Origin: an uncultured Candidatus Melainabacteria bacterium
Lineage (GTDB): Bacteria > Cyanobacteriota > Vampirovibrionia > Gastranaerophilales > Gastranaerophilaceae
Direction: 5' to 3'
Assembly (NCBI GenBank): GCA_949841365.1
Contig: CATKZI010000006.1
Coordinates: 62,001-126,000 of the forward strand
Length of the DNA: 64,000 nt
The notes under the pieces are model-generated. The model worked only from the letters and a program-made list of their open reading frames with translations, did no database searches and had not been told where the DNA came from. This document shows, one piece after another, positions 46,763 to 55,857 of the stretch. The position numbers were made by a program, and so were the translations under genes. Numbering within the stretch: position 1 is the first letter of the stretch; each line of letters starts with the position of its first letter.

Positions 46763-47403
46763 AAATTAACGCAATAATTCCCGCAGGCGGAACATCATCA
46801 AGATTTGGAAATACAAACAAACTGCTTAAAAAAATTAACGACAAAGAGGTTATCAGATACACCGTTGAAGCCTTTGATGCTTCTAATGTCGACGAAATCA
46901 TAATCTGCGCAAACATTTCAATTATGGATGAATTAAAAAAGATTTTTGCAGACATAAAAAAAGTAAAAATTATAGAAGGCGGTCAAACCCGTCAAGCATC
47001 AGTCTATAACGGGCTTAAAGCTTCCGTTTGCGATTACGTTCTAATCCATGACGGAGCACGTCCGATGATTACAACAGACTTGATTAACAGTGCAATAGAT
47101 ATGGTTAAAGATAAAAAAGCTCTTACTGTTGCTACAAAAACAATTGATACAATAAAAGAAGTTGTTGACGGAAAAATTATCAGAACAATAGACCGCTCAA
47201 AACTCTACAATACACAAACCCCGCAGGCATTTGAATATAATTTGATAATGAATGCACATCAAAAACTTATAGGACAAAACTTTACCGATGATGCGGGAAT
47301 GCTTGAGGAACTCGGATATGATGTTTATATCCTCAACGGTAGCTACAAAAACATCAAAATCACTACCCAAAATGATATTGATATAGCAAAAATATATTTA
47401 TAA
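46759..47403 (+). CDS. ispD: 2-C-methyl-D-erythritol 4-phosphate cytidylyltransferase
   Basis: Third step of the non-mevalonate (MEP) isoprenoid pathway, joining CTP and MEP. 214 residues. Nucleotide loop AIIPAGGTSSRFG, then EGGQTRQASVYNGL, VLIHDGARPMIT, TIKEVVDGKIIRTIDRS and the end TDDAGMLEELG with KITTQNDI. Last gene of the transcript, followed by a strong terminator. Confidence 0.95.
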   Translation: MKINAIIPAGGTSSRFGNTNKLLKKINDKEVIRYTVEAFDASNVDEIIICANISIMDELKKIFADIKKVKIIEGGQTRQASVYNGLKASVCDYVLIHDGARPMITTDLINSAIDMVKDKKALTVATKTIDTIKEVVDGKIIRTIDRSKLYNTQTPQAFEYNLIMNAHQKLIGQNFTDDAGMLEELGYDVYILNGSYKNIKITTQNDIDIAKIYL

Positions 47404-47405
47404 TA

Positions 47406-47437
47406 AAAAGGGACTTTGAATTTTCCAAAGTCCTTTT
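47406..47437. terminator. Bidirectional intrinsic terminator after ispD
   Basis: GGACTTTG (47411-47418) pairs with CAAAGTCC (47426-47433), flanked by A and T runs on both sides; it also serves the converging minus-strand gene. Confidence 0.88.
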
Positions 47438-47520
47438 CCTACTTTCTACCTAACCATAATAGTGCTCACTTCTTCCTTTTACCACTATGAGGAATCAATT
47501 TAAGAGATATAAAATTTTTC

Positions 47521-49014
47521 TTATGCTTTAGGATTTCTAACTAAAACATCTTCAACGGACAAGTTGTTTCTTTCAATTGCAAGAGCTAACTCTTGATAAG
47601 TTTGTCCTGTTACTTTAACTTTACCGTTTTGAGTATTTATTTCAATTGAATAACCTGTGAATTCGCCGTTATCATCAGTTTCAATTTTCAAAGCTGAAGC
47701 CAATTGAGGAACATCATCTAATTTCAATGCATCTTTCAATTTATTAGCGATTTCATTTTTCTTTTCAGTTATTACTTCCTGTTTTCTTTCATTAACTTTA
47801 GTTTCGTTTTCAGATTTCTTGTTATCAATAGCTTCTTTAGCACCTGTTTTGTTAGCTGCTTCTTTTTCTACAATTTTGTCATATATTGCCATTAAGTTTT
47901 TTGAACAAATACCATCAGAAATATTACAATCACCTAATTCTTTAGTAATATTAGTTACATATTGATCAATTTCATCGTCTATACCAAGTGCTTCTGCACG
48001 TGTTTGAAGTGCATTCAATAACATTGGAACATATTTTTTCTTTTGTCCATGTCCCAGATCATCAAGTAATCTTCTAATCATTCCTTGGTCTCCGGAGCCA
48101 TAGTTTTTATCCCAATAAGAAATTACTTCAACAATATTTGATTCAGTTAAGCCCGGAACTGTAGCTTCAATTACATCATTCTTGGTACCACATCCATCAA
48201 TTGCATCAAAAATAGTTGCACAGAATTGACGGCATTCAGATTTAGACGGAGCCTCGCCTATTTTAGTAGATCTTCCTGTTTCAGGATCAATATTTTCATA
48301 ATCTGTACCTGTCAAATCTGCAGTATCAGAACTTGAAGAGCTTGATGAATCAGATGAAGAACTTGAAGATGAACCTGATGATGCAGATGAACCGTTACCT
48401 GCTTCATTTACTTCAGCTCTGATTTTATCAGCAGCTTCGCTGACTTTTTTCTGAAGATCTTGAACTTCTTTTTGCATATCAATTACTTCATCTTGTGTCG
48501 GATTTTTAGCTTTTAATTGTTGTTCAATTTTAGATTTCAAAGCTTTAACTTCTTCAAGAAGTCCTTTTAATTCAGCTTTTTGAGCATTTGTTAAATTATC
48601 TGATTTGATAATATTTGACAAACTGCTTTCCATAGAGTTCAATGCACCTGCAATGCCTTGGATTGCCTGTTGGATTTGCATTTGCTGAACCATATTTGCA
48701 CCCCATTGAAAAGCACTCATTTGACCTTGTTGTGTTAAAAACGGATTAGTTGTACCATTTGACAAATTCATACCAATCAACATAGGATTCCAGTTGCTGA
48801 TATGGTTTGGATCTGTAAAGTTTTGTGCCAAATCATACATAAATTGAGGACGACCCATCGGATAAGTTACGTATTGGGTAGCTTCACCAAAGTTTCTTGT
48901 TGTTCCGTTAGGAAGTGACCAGAATGTATCTAAATTAACTGGAAATTTAGTTACTCCGTATCCCGGAACTATAGTATCATTTAAAACTCCTGGTCCATAA
49001 ATTGAGCCAAACAT
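47521..49014 (-). CDS. Protein with coiled coil, Ser-rich linker and annexin-like helical domain
   Basis: 497 residues, no signal peptide. The N-terminus is Gly/Pro/Asn-rich (FGSIYGPGVLNDTIVPGYG), and 110-200 is helical coiled coil. A serine-rich linker (about 206-226) precedes a four-to-five-helix segment at about 258-345 (FCATIFDAIDGCGTKNDVI, then VISYWDKNYGSGDQGMIRRLLDDLGHG), whose G-x-GT loop and YG-L-x-D-x-G spacing resemble an annexin repeat. The C-terminus has a Lys/Glu helix and a small beta region (IEINTQNGKVKVTGQTYQEL). GGGGATAA precedes the ATG. Role unknown. Confidence 0.6.
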   Translation of the reverse strand: MFGSIYGPGVLNDTIVPGYGVTKFPVNLDTFWSLPNGTTRNFGEATQYVTYPMGRPQFMYDLAQNFTDPNHISNWNPMLIGMNLSNGTTNPFLTQQGQMSAFQWGANMVQQMQIQQAIQGIAGALNSMESSLSNIIKSDNLTNAQKAELKGLLEEVKALKSKIEQQLKAKNPTQDEVIDMQKEVQDLQKKVSEAADKIRAEVNEAGNGSSASSGSSSSSSSDSSSSSSSDTADLTGTDYENIDPETGRSTKIGEAPSKSECRQFCATIFDAIDGCGTKNDVIEATVPGLTESNIVEVISYWDKNYGSGDQGMIRRLLDDLGHGQKKKYVPMLLNALQTRAEALGIDDEIDQYVTNITKELGDCNISDGICSKNLMAIYDKIVEKEAANKTGAKEAIDNKKSENETKVNERKQEVITEKKNEIANKLKDALKLDDVPQLASALKIETDDNGEFTGYSIEINTQNGKVKVTGQTYQELALAIERNNLSVEDVLVRNPKA

Positions 49015-49091
49015 CTTGTTATCCCCTTAAGTTATTCCCCGTATTTATATAAAGTATTTTTGTTTTTAAAAATTGCCTGAAACGTTAAATT

Positions 49092-49739
49092 TTAGTTAAC
49101 ATTTCGTAATACTTCAACAATATTTTCTTTCTTTAATGCGGGGTTAATCTCTTTAATAGAGATTATTGAGGACGTATCTACTTTTTCTTTAAAAACTTTT
49201 TCTAACAATTCTCTATCATAATCATAAAGAATTGAACCGTGTTGTAAAATATACCCTTCACGGCGAAATTGCGCAGAACCTATCAATTTTCTGCCTTGAT
49301 AACACAAATCTGCACCTGTTGAAACAAGCATACAAAAATTTCCGTGAGCTTTCGGTTTACCACCAAAATCAAGTTCGATATCAAGTTTTTTAAAAGCATC
49401 AATTAAAATTTGCGAGATTTCTTTGTAGGAAGAAACAACATTTTCACCGTTTTTTAAATAAGATACGGGACAGACAAAACTGTATGTAATTTCGACATGA
49501 TGTAAAAGTGCACGTCCTCCTGTTAAACGACGTACAATATCAATATTATTTTCTTTCAAGAAATTTTCATCAATAAAATCATTTTTTTGGTTTCGTCCTA
49601 AAGAAACACAGGCAGGCGACCAGCCATAAAGCCTGAAAACTGCATCCGAACTTTGCTTTGCAATAGCGTTTTCCAGCAAATCACAATCAATTTGCATATT
49701 TTCGACACCTGTTTTTATTTCGTAAGGAATAAATTTCAT
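49092..49739 (-). CDS. Lipoate ligase/octanoyltransferase family protein (LipM-like)
   Basis: Attaches octanoyl or lipoyl groups to carrier-protein lysines. 215 residues. SLGRNQKNDF, VRRLTGGRALLHH and the substrate loop GRKLIGSAQFRR with QHGSIL are conserved. A Cys precedes that loop (GNFCMLVSTGADLC), as in the acyl-cysteine intermediate of LipM; LplA ligases lack it. The C-terminal ATP-ligase accessory domain is absent, favouring transferase. The start overlaps the preceding gene by 4 nt. Confidence 0.85.
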   Translation of the reverse strand: MKFIPYEIKTGVENMQIDCDLLENAIAKQSSDAVFRLYGWSPACVSLGRNQKNDFIDENFLKENNIDIVRRLTGGRALLHHVEITYSFVCPVSYLKNGENVVSSYKEISQILIDAFKKLDIELDFGGKPKAHGNFCMLVSTGADLCYQGRKLIGSAQFRREGYILQHGSILYDYDRELLEKVFKEKVDTSSIISIKEINPALKKENIVEVLRNVN

Positions 49740-50614
49740 TTTTCTTCGCGTTTCTTTAAATCTTGTTCAAACTGTGCAAAAACTTCGTTACCTACAAACT
49801 GTTCTAAAGATGCGCGTTTTGCAAAAAATTCCGAACGGGCTTTCATCTGATTATCAAGAGCTGTTCTGTAGTATGCATCTGTAATCAGTATAACCTCTCT
49901 TGACATATTTTGAGCATACTCGTAATTTTTTTTGCGTTCTGCAACAATTTTATCAAGCATTTTAAGTTTTTTGCGGGAAGTCATATAATTATAATAAAGG
50001 TCAACAGTTCTCTGCTGTAAATCTTCAATTTTTCTGACCAATATAATCATATCCGCATCGGTAACTTTAGTATATTTATAGTTTAAAGCCTTTGTATCCT
50101 GTGACATAATCCCGAGGACATTGCTTCCGATTAAAGAACCCGCCGCAACAACAGGGTTTCCCATAGTTGCACCCGCAAGAGTTGACATACTTGCAATCGT
50201 CGTAAGCACTTTTTTAACAGATTTTTCATCGGGCTTATCTTCGTCAGGATTTGCAAGCTTATAAAGTGCGAAATTTATCGTATCACTTTGTGACGCAGCC
50301 CCTTGCCACAATATAGATAAATCTCCGACCATATCTTCCTGATCAAGTTCCAAATCCGCAGACACTTCTCTTGATATCTGCTTAATGCTTAAATCAGCAA
50401 AGGTTAAATCATTAACATCAAACTGCTGTGCCTCTTTTTTTACGTATTCCTGATGCAGAACATTTTGAGCTTTTGCTTCAAAATATTCTTTTTCGGGTTC
50501 TTCTGACAAACCGGTGCGATAAGCGTGTTCTTTTGGAGTTTGTAAATCCTCATAGTTGACGGCAAACACAGGTAAAGCAAATAATATTAAACTTATAGTC
50601 AATAATTTTTTCAT
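49736..50614 (-). CDS. Secreted protein, paralogue of its upstream neighbour
   Basis: 292 residues with signal peptide KKLLTISLILFALPVFA. Not recognised. A core shared with the next gene upstream: DLSILWQGAASQSDTINFALYKLANP, a small-residue hydrophobic segment (LAGATMGNPVVAAGSLIGS), then helices (LVRKIEDLQQRTVDLYYNY). The order (helix, hairpin-like small-residue segment, long coiled coil) suggests a periplasmic or membrane-inserted helical protein. An AAGGGGG site precedes. It overlaps both neighbours by 4 nt. Confidence 0.6.
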   Translation of the reverse strand: MKKLLTISLILFALPVFAVNYEDLQTPKEHAYRTGLSEEPEKEYFEAKAQNVLHQEYVKKEAQQFDVNDLTFADLSIKQISREVSADLELDQEDMVGDLSILWQGAASQSDTINFALYKLANPDEDKPDEKSVKKVLTTIASMSTLAGATMGNPVVAAGSLIGSNVLGIMSQDTKALNYKYTKVTDADMIILVRKIEDLQQRTVDLYYNYMTSRKKLKMLDKIVAERKKNYEYAQNMSREVILITDAYYRTALDNQMKARSEFFAKRASLEQFVGNEVFAQFEQDLKKREEK

Positions 50615-51420
50615 TTGCCCCCCTTTTCGCCTACAAGAGTTGAGTTGTAATTGAATTGGTACAAATTCAATTTATCAACAACTTTTTTACCCGCAAGCCT
50701 TTGAAGTTCAAGATGATATTTTTTTGCATTTTCCAAATAATAAAATTCTTCCACCCGCATATTGTCATATAAAGATGAAGAAATTGAAATTTCCATCAAA
50801 TCTTCATCATCAAGTGCCTTAGCGTAATTTTTATTATAAAGAAGCAATTTTTGTCGCGTTTCTTTTAACTGTGAAAGCGAACTTTTGTAATTATAATATG
50901 CAGTAATAATTTTATCCTGCAAATTTTCAACAAGTCCTGCAAGTTCAATTAATTCGGTATCGGTCAAAGGAATTTCTGTCGGCATATTTTTTCTGTTAAT
51001 AAGATTTTGTGCCAATCTGCCCGCAGCAAACGCACCCGATTGAACCGCATAATCCGCACCGATTAAAGACGGTGCAAAAGACGCTCCCGCAACAACTGCC
51101 GACAATGTCTTTGCCATAAGAGATGAATGAATTCTGCGTTGGCTTTCAGGGGTTGCAAGTTTTTTCAGAGCAAATCCGATAACCTGATTATTTTCAACAG
51201 TCCCTTTCCAAAGATTTTCAATATCTTCCAAATCTTTTTCTTTCTGGCGGTTGATAAGTTCTGTCAACACCTGTTCATCATTAATAAGCAAAGATTGCTT
51301 TTGATTAATCTTAGTTTGCGGAAGCTGAATTGACTGTGTTTCCACCCCGCGAAGCATAATTTCGTCTGCAAAAACAGGCATTGCACAAAATATTAATAAA
51401 CCAACCAAATACTTTTTCAT
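50611..51420 (-). CDS. Secreted protein, paralogue of its downstream neighbour
   Basis: 269 residues with signal peptide KKYLVGLLIFCAMPVFA. Aligns with the following gene: DIENLWKGTVENNQVIGFALKKLATP, a hydrophobic small-residue stretch (LSAVVAGASFAPSLIGADYA), and LAGLVENLQDKIITAYYNYKSS. The two arose by tandem duplication and probably work together. No SD: TATAAA lies six bases before the ATG, suggesting a leaderless message. Function unknown. Confidence 0.6.
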   Translation of the reverse strand: MKKYLVGLLIFCAMPVFADEIMLRGVETQSIQLPQTKINQKQSLLINDEQVLTELINRQKEKDLEDIENLWKGTVENNQVIGFALKKLATPESQRRIHSSLMAKTLSAVVAGASFAPSLIGADYAVQSGAFAAGRLAQNLINRKNMPTEIPLTDTELIELAGLVENLQDKIITAYYNYKSSLSQLKETRQKLLLYNKNYAKALDDEDLMEISISSSLYDNMRVEEFYYLENAKKYHLELQRLAGKKVVDKLNLYQFNYNSTLVGEKGGK

Positions 51421-51522
51421 AACAACTTTATATCACAATCACAATAATAAATCCAATGATTGATAAAGTTCTACATCAAACGGATGTTCATCAAATTTCG
51501 AAAAAAAACTATGATTAGACTA

Positions 51523-52239
51523 ATGAACACTAAAAAATATAACACTCTGAATAATTTTTATGAAAAAGCAAATGCCCTGCGACTTGATAACTTATATAAA
51601 GAGGCAGTGCAGAATTATCTTAACGCGATTTTGATAGACAGAAATAACGCAGAAAGTTATTTCGGGCTTGGAGTTTGCTATAAAAACTTAAAACAGTATT
51701 CAAAAGCAATCAAATATCTTGATATGGCAACGCAAATAAAAGAAGATTACTACGATGCATTTTTTGAACTCGGCATCTGCCATCAGCTTGAAGGAGAAAA
51801 TTGCGGGGCTATCAAAAATTTCATCCGTGCAATACAAATTAACCCCGAAAACCCTAATGCGATTTTACAGCTTGGAATTTCTCACGAATTGTGCGAAGAA
51901 TACGATTTAGCATTAATGATTTATCAAAAATTAATAGAAAATTCTCCGGGATTTTTGAAAGCTTACGAACAAAAATCAACACTTTTAATGAAGCTTAACA
52001 GATATAGAGATGCTTTGGAAATATTAAATCTGCTGATTAAACGCAATCCCGAATATTACAAAGCTTATGCGGGTCTTGGTGTATGTTTTGAAAAACTCGG
52101 CAAATTTTCAACCGCACAAAGATATTACAGAAAATTTCTTACCCTAAAACCGTTCTCGTCACAGACTGAATTTGTAAAAGACAGATTTAAAGAACTTGTG
52201 AACAGAAAATTTGATAACAAACATCTGAAAATATTGTAG
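51523..52239 (+). CDS. Tetratricopeptide-repeat protein
   Basis: 238 residues from ATG at 51523; TATGAT seven bases before it and no SD fit a leaderless start. An earlier ATG (51484) or TTG (51460) in frame is possible. Six consecutive TPR units cover nearly the whole chain (AVQNYLNAILIDRNNAESYFGLG, AIKYLDMATQIKEDYYDAFFELG and so on). Cytosolic scaffold, partner unknown. Divergent from the secreted paralogue pair. Confidence 0.82.
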   Translation: MNTKKYNTLNNFYEKANALRLDNLYKEAVQNYLNAILIDRNNAESYFGLGVCYKNLKQYSKAIKYLDMATQIKEDYYDAFFELGICHQLEGENCGAIKNFIRAIQINPENPNAILQLGISHELCEEYDLALMIYQKLIENSPGFLKAYEQKSTLLMKLNRYRDALEILNLLIKRNPEYYKAYAGLGVCFEKLGKFSTAQRYYRKFLTLKPFSSQTEFVKDRFKELVNRKFDNKHLKIL

Positions 52240-52296
52240 ATTTAAAATTTTCGTGCTAACATAAGAGCGTGTAGCAAGTAAAAGAGGTAAAATTAT

Positions 52297-52956
52297 ATGC
52301 AGGCGCGCAGAGCAGCAAGAGAATTAGCATTCATCCTGTTTTCACAGTTTGAAAAAAATATAACAAATTATACAAGAGAAAATTTACAAGATATTATTCT
52401 TAAATCAGTAAGAATTTTGACAAGCAGTGCAAGTGACGAACTTAAAATTGCATTGGGTTCATTGATTGCAATGAGAGATCAAATTGATAATTACGAAGCT
52501 GATTCGGAAGTTAACCTAAACCGTCCGATAGGTGTTGCCAATATTCCCGTACCAATTCCGATGACATCAGATATGACAGGCAGAATTAACGAAATGATTG
52601 ACATTGCGGAAAAATCACTTCTTGCATTGGAAATTGCAGAATTTACAACATTGGATTCACAACATGATGTTAAAAATTATGCTATCCAAATTGCAGAATT
52701 TTTCCAAAAAAATCATAAAGAAGTTGACGACACAATCCAAAAATATGCTAAAAACTGGGATCTGGGCAGATTGGTCAAAATGGACAAAGATATTTTACGT
52801 ATCGCAATCGTTGAACTTTTATATATCAAAGACGCTCCAATGAAAGTTGTTGTTGACGAAGCTTTGGAACTTGCTAAAAAATATTCGACAGATGACAGTG
52901 CATCATTCATTAACGGAATTTTGGCAAAAGTTATCGTTGACTATGGTATTCAATAG
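52297..52956 (+). CDS. nusB: Transcription antitermination factor NusB
   Basis: Binds boxA RNA with NusE (S10) in rRNA transcription. 219 residues, longer than the usual 130-160: an extra segment (about 65-105, including GVANIPVPIPMTSDM) is inserted. N-terminal RRAARELAFILFSQFE and C-terminal NWDLGRLVKMDKDILRIAIVELLY and VVVDEALELAKKYSTDDSASFINGILAKV are family hallmarks. AGAGG precedes. ftsY starts two bases after its stop. Confidence 0.93.
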   Translation: MQARRAARELAFILFSQFEKNITNYTRENLQDIILKSVRILTSSASDELKIALGSLIAMRDQIDNYEADSEVNLNRPIGVANIPVPIPMTSDMTGRINEMIDIAEKSLLALEIAEFTTLDSQHDVKNYAIQIAEFFQKNHKEVDDTIQKYAKNWDLGRLVKMDKDILRIAIVELLYIKDAPMKVVVDEALELAKKYSTDDSASFINGILAKVIVDYGIQ

Positions 52957-52958
52957 TT

Positions 52959-53858
52959 ATGTTCGGATTTTTTAAAGACAAATTTAATAACCTGAAAAAT
53001 ACAGCTCAGGCGCTTGTCGGAAATGTTGTTAATGTCGTCGAAAATGAAGCTGAATTTTCCGATTTTGTTCTTGATGATATGGAAGACACCCTTATCAGTG
53101 CTGATTTGGGCGTAAATTACGCATCAGAACTTGTTGATAATCTTAGGGGGCAGTCAAAAATTAAACCCTCTGAAGTGAAAGAATACCTTCGCACGGAATT
53201 TTTAAAAACCTTAAAATCTGCAGGCGACAACAAGTTAAATTATAAAGACGGACTGAATATCTATTTTATAACAGGTGTTAACGGCGCGGGAAAAACGACA
53301 TTAATTGGGAAACTTGCATACAAATTCAAATGTGAAGGCAAACGTGTTCTAATCGTCTGCGGAGATACTTTCCGCGCTGCAGCTGAGGAACAACTCGACA
53401 TTTGGTCAAAACGTGCAGGAGCTGATATTGTCCGCAGAGATAAAGCAGACCCCGCATCTGTTGTTTTTGAAGCAATTGAAAAAGCCCAAAAAGAAAATTA
53501 TGACGTACTTTTGGTCGACACCGCAGGACGTTTGCAAAACAAATTCAACCTTATGGAAGAATTAAAAAAGATTAAATCGGTAATTGACAAAAAAGCACCT
53601 GAAGCTTTGCGCGAATGTATTCTGGTACTTGATGCAAATACAGGTCAAAACGGACTTCAGCAGGCAAAAGTTTTCACAGAAGCCGTAAATCTTACATCAG
53701 TTGCCCTCACAAAACTTGACGGTTCTGCAAAGGGTGCAATAGTTTTAGCCGTTGCACGCGATATGAAATTACCCGTAAAACTTGTCGGAATAGGCGAGAA
53801 AATGGAAGATTTGAAAGAATTTAATTCGGAAGAATTTATAGAGGCGCTTTTTGAATAG
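52959..53858 (+). CDS. ftsY: Signal recognition particle receptor FtsY
   Basis: GTPase that docks SRP-ribosome complexes at the membrane. 299 residues: only the NG core, lacking the long acidic A domain. Motifs: GVNGAGKTTLIGKLA (G1), DTFRAAAEEQL, LVDTAGRLQ (G3), TKLDGSAKG (G4) and GIGEKMEDL. The N-terminal helix (FKDKFNNLKNTAQALVG) is amphipathic and may anchor it. Overlaps the M14 peptidase by 8 nt. Confidence 0.96.
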   Translation: MFGFFKDKFNNLKNTAQALVGNVVNVVENEAEFSDFVLDDMEDTLISADLGVNYASELVDNLRGQSKIKPSEVKEYLRTEFLKTLKSAGDNKLNYKDGLNIYFITGVNGAGKTTLIGKLAYKFKCEGKRVLIVCGDTFRAAAEEQLDIWSKRAGADIVRRDKADPASVVFEAIEKAQKENYDVLLVDTAGRLQNKFNLMEELKKIKSVIDKKAPEALRECILVLDANTGQNGLQQAKVFTEAVNLTSVALTKLDGSAKGAIVLAVARDMKLPVKLVGIGEKMEDLKEFNSEEFIEALFE

Positions 53859-54456
53859 AACAACAAAACTCGGAAATAAAATAGAACTTATCGGAGAAGG
53901 CAAAACTCTTATTATCGGAGTTTTTCACGGCGACGAACCTCAGGGAAAATTTTTAATTGAAAAATATATGAAAACCAACGGCTTGATGTTCATACCATGC
54001 CTGAACCCTGACGGAATACAGTTGGGCAGAAGGACAAACGCAAACGGTGTTGATTTAAACAGAAATTTTCCGACAAAAAATTGGGGTGAAGATACATCTC
54101 TTGCAGGTGACAACCCTTCTGATTATTTTGGCGGAGCATCTGCAGGCAGTGAGATTGAAACTCAATTTGTTATTGATGTAATCGAAAAATACAAACCCGA
54201 ACTTATAATTACGCTTCATGCACCTTACAAAGTCGTCAACTACGACGGTCCTGCGCGTGAAATTGCCGAAAAGATTTCAGAGATTATAAAATATCCTGTT
54301 GAAGCAAGCATCGGCTATCCGACCCCCGGAAGTTTCGGAACTTATGCAGGCGTAGAAAGACAAATTCCAACAATAACATTAGAATTAGACGAAACCTGCC
54401 CGATTGAAAATTTAATAGAACCCGTTCACAAAATTTTTGATTTATTTTTGTGTTAA
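53851..54456 (+). CDS. M14-family zinc carboxypeptidase-like protein (MpaA-like)
   Basis: 201 residues starting at TTG with GAGG upstream, inside the ftsY end. Zinc-ligand HGDE, substrate-binding NPDGIQLGRRTNANGVDLNRNFP, the third ligand in LHAP and the catalytic Glu in TITLELDE are visible. This compact form resembles murein peptide amidase MpaA, which trims tripeptides from recycled wall. No signal peptide, so cytosolic recycling is likely. Confidence 0.85.
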   Translation: MNRTTKLGNKIELIGEGKTLIIGVFHGDEPQGKFLIEKYMKTNGLMFIPCLNPDGIQLGRRTNANGVDLNRNFPTKNWGEDTSLAGDNPSDYFGGASAGSEIETQFVIDVIEKYKPELIITLHAPYKVVNYDGPAREIAEKISEIIKYPVEASIGYPTPGSFGTYAGVERQIPTITLELDETCPIENLIEPVHKIFDLFLC

Positions 54457-54483
54457 AATTTAAACAAAAGAGGGATTTTTTAT

Positions 54484-55857
54484 ATGAAATTACACAATTC
54501 TTATTCAAACACAATTGAGGAGTTCACTCCAATTCAAGATAACAAAGTTAAAATGTACGTTTGCGGTCCGACTGTTTACGATTTTGCGCATTTGGGACAC
54601 GCAAGATGCTATATAACTTGGGATGTTTTATACAGATATTTGAAATTCAAAGGTTATGACGTGACTTATTGCCGTAACGTAACCGATGTTGACGATAAAA
54701 TTCTCAAAAAAGCCGAAAAAGAAGGGAAAACTCCCGAAGAAGTTTCACAATACTGGTATAAACAATTTGCAAATTCTATGCAGGCGCTAAACACTCTAAA
54801 ACCCGACATTGAACCTTTTGCAACCAAAACATTAGGCGAAATGATTGCTATTGTAAAAGATTTGATTAACAAAGGATATGCTTACGAAGCAAACGGTGAT
54901 GTATATTTCAGGGTTAAAAAATTTGATAAATACGGATATCTTTCAAAACAACCTATCGACCAGCTTGAAAGCGGTGCAAGAATTGAAGTAGGCGATATGA
55001 AAGAAGATCCGCTTGATTTTGCTCTATGGAAAAAAGACGAAAAATTCGGCTACAAATCGCCTTGGGGTGTTGGAAGACCGGGCTGGCACATTGAGTGTTC
55101 AGCAATGAGCAGAAAGTATTTAGGCAAAACCATAGATATTCACGCAGGCGGTGCGGATTTGATTTTCCCTCACCACGAAAATGAAATCGCACAATCTGAA
55201 TGTGCAAACGGATGCAAATTCGTAAACTACTGGCTTCACAACGGTTTTGTAACTATCAATAAAGAAAAAATGTCAAAATCTTTAGGCAATTTCTTAACTA
55301 TTGACGAACTTTTGAAAAAATATGACAGCAATACAATAAGATTTTTCATTCTTACAAACCACTACAGAATGCCTGTAGAGTTCTCGGATGATGCGCTGAC
55401 ATCTGCTCAAGCAGGCGTAAAACGTATGCTGAATGCAAAACAAACAAAGGTAAATGAAGATTTGGACATAACTCAAACTGAAGAATATAAACAGTTTGTA
55501 GAAGCAATGGATGACGATTTAAACACATCAAAAGCTCTTGCGGTTCTTTTTGAACTTACCAACAAAGCTAACAAAGACGACAAAGACGCTTTTACAATTT
55601 TGTATAAACTGGCAACAACTCTCGGCTTCACATTTGAAAAACCGACATTAAGCGAAGAAGAACTTTCAAATGCCGTAAAACACGTTTCTGAAAAACTCGG
55701 TAAAGATTTTAGTTCAATGGAAGAAATCATTGCATACAGAAAAGAAGCCCGCGATGCCAAAAACTGGGATATCGCAGACAAAATCAGAGTTGCATTTGAC
55801 GAAGTTGATATTGTGCTTAAAGATTCAAAAGAAGGTACAACTTGGGAAGTAAAATAA
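54484..55857 (+). CDS. cysS: Cysteinyl-tRNA synthetase
   Basis: Charges tRNA-Cys. 457 residues. MYVCGPTVYDFAHLGHAR (zinc Cys and HIGH-like HLGH), WGVGRPGWHIECSAM, DIHAGGADLIFPHHENE (zinc ligands) and the KMSKS signature KEKMSKSLGNFLTI. AGAGGG precedes ATG. It overlaps the SpoIID-like gene by 16 nt. Confidence 0.97.
   Translation: MKLHNSYSNTIEEFTPIQDNKVKMYVCGPTVYDFAHLGHARCYITWDVLYRYLKFKGYDVTYCRNVTDVDDKILKKAEKEGKTPEEVSQYWYKQFANSMQALNTLKPDIEPFATKTLGEMIAIVKDLINKGYAYEANGDVYFRVKKFDKYGYLSKQPIDQLESGARIEVGDMKEDPLDFALWKKDEKFGYKSPWGVGRPGWHIECSAMSRKYLGKTIDIHAGGADLIFPHHENEIAQSECANGCKFVNYWLHNGFVTINKEKMSKSLGNFLTIDELLKKYDSNTIRFFILTNHYRMPVEFSDDALTSAQAGVKRMLNAKQTKVNEDLDITQTEEYKQFVEAMDDDLNTSKALAVLFELTNKANKDDKDAFTILYKLATTLGFTFEKPTLSEEELSNAVKHVSEKLGKDFSSMEEIIAYRKEARDAKNWDIADKIRVAFDEVDIVLKDSKEGTTWEVK

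Noticed and set aside
48337-48395. Serine-codon repeat as a microsatellite array or CRISPR
   Set aside because: It is an in-frame mixed TCA/AGC-type linker without regular spacers.
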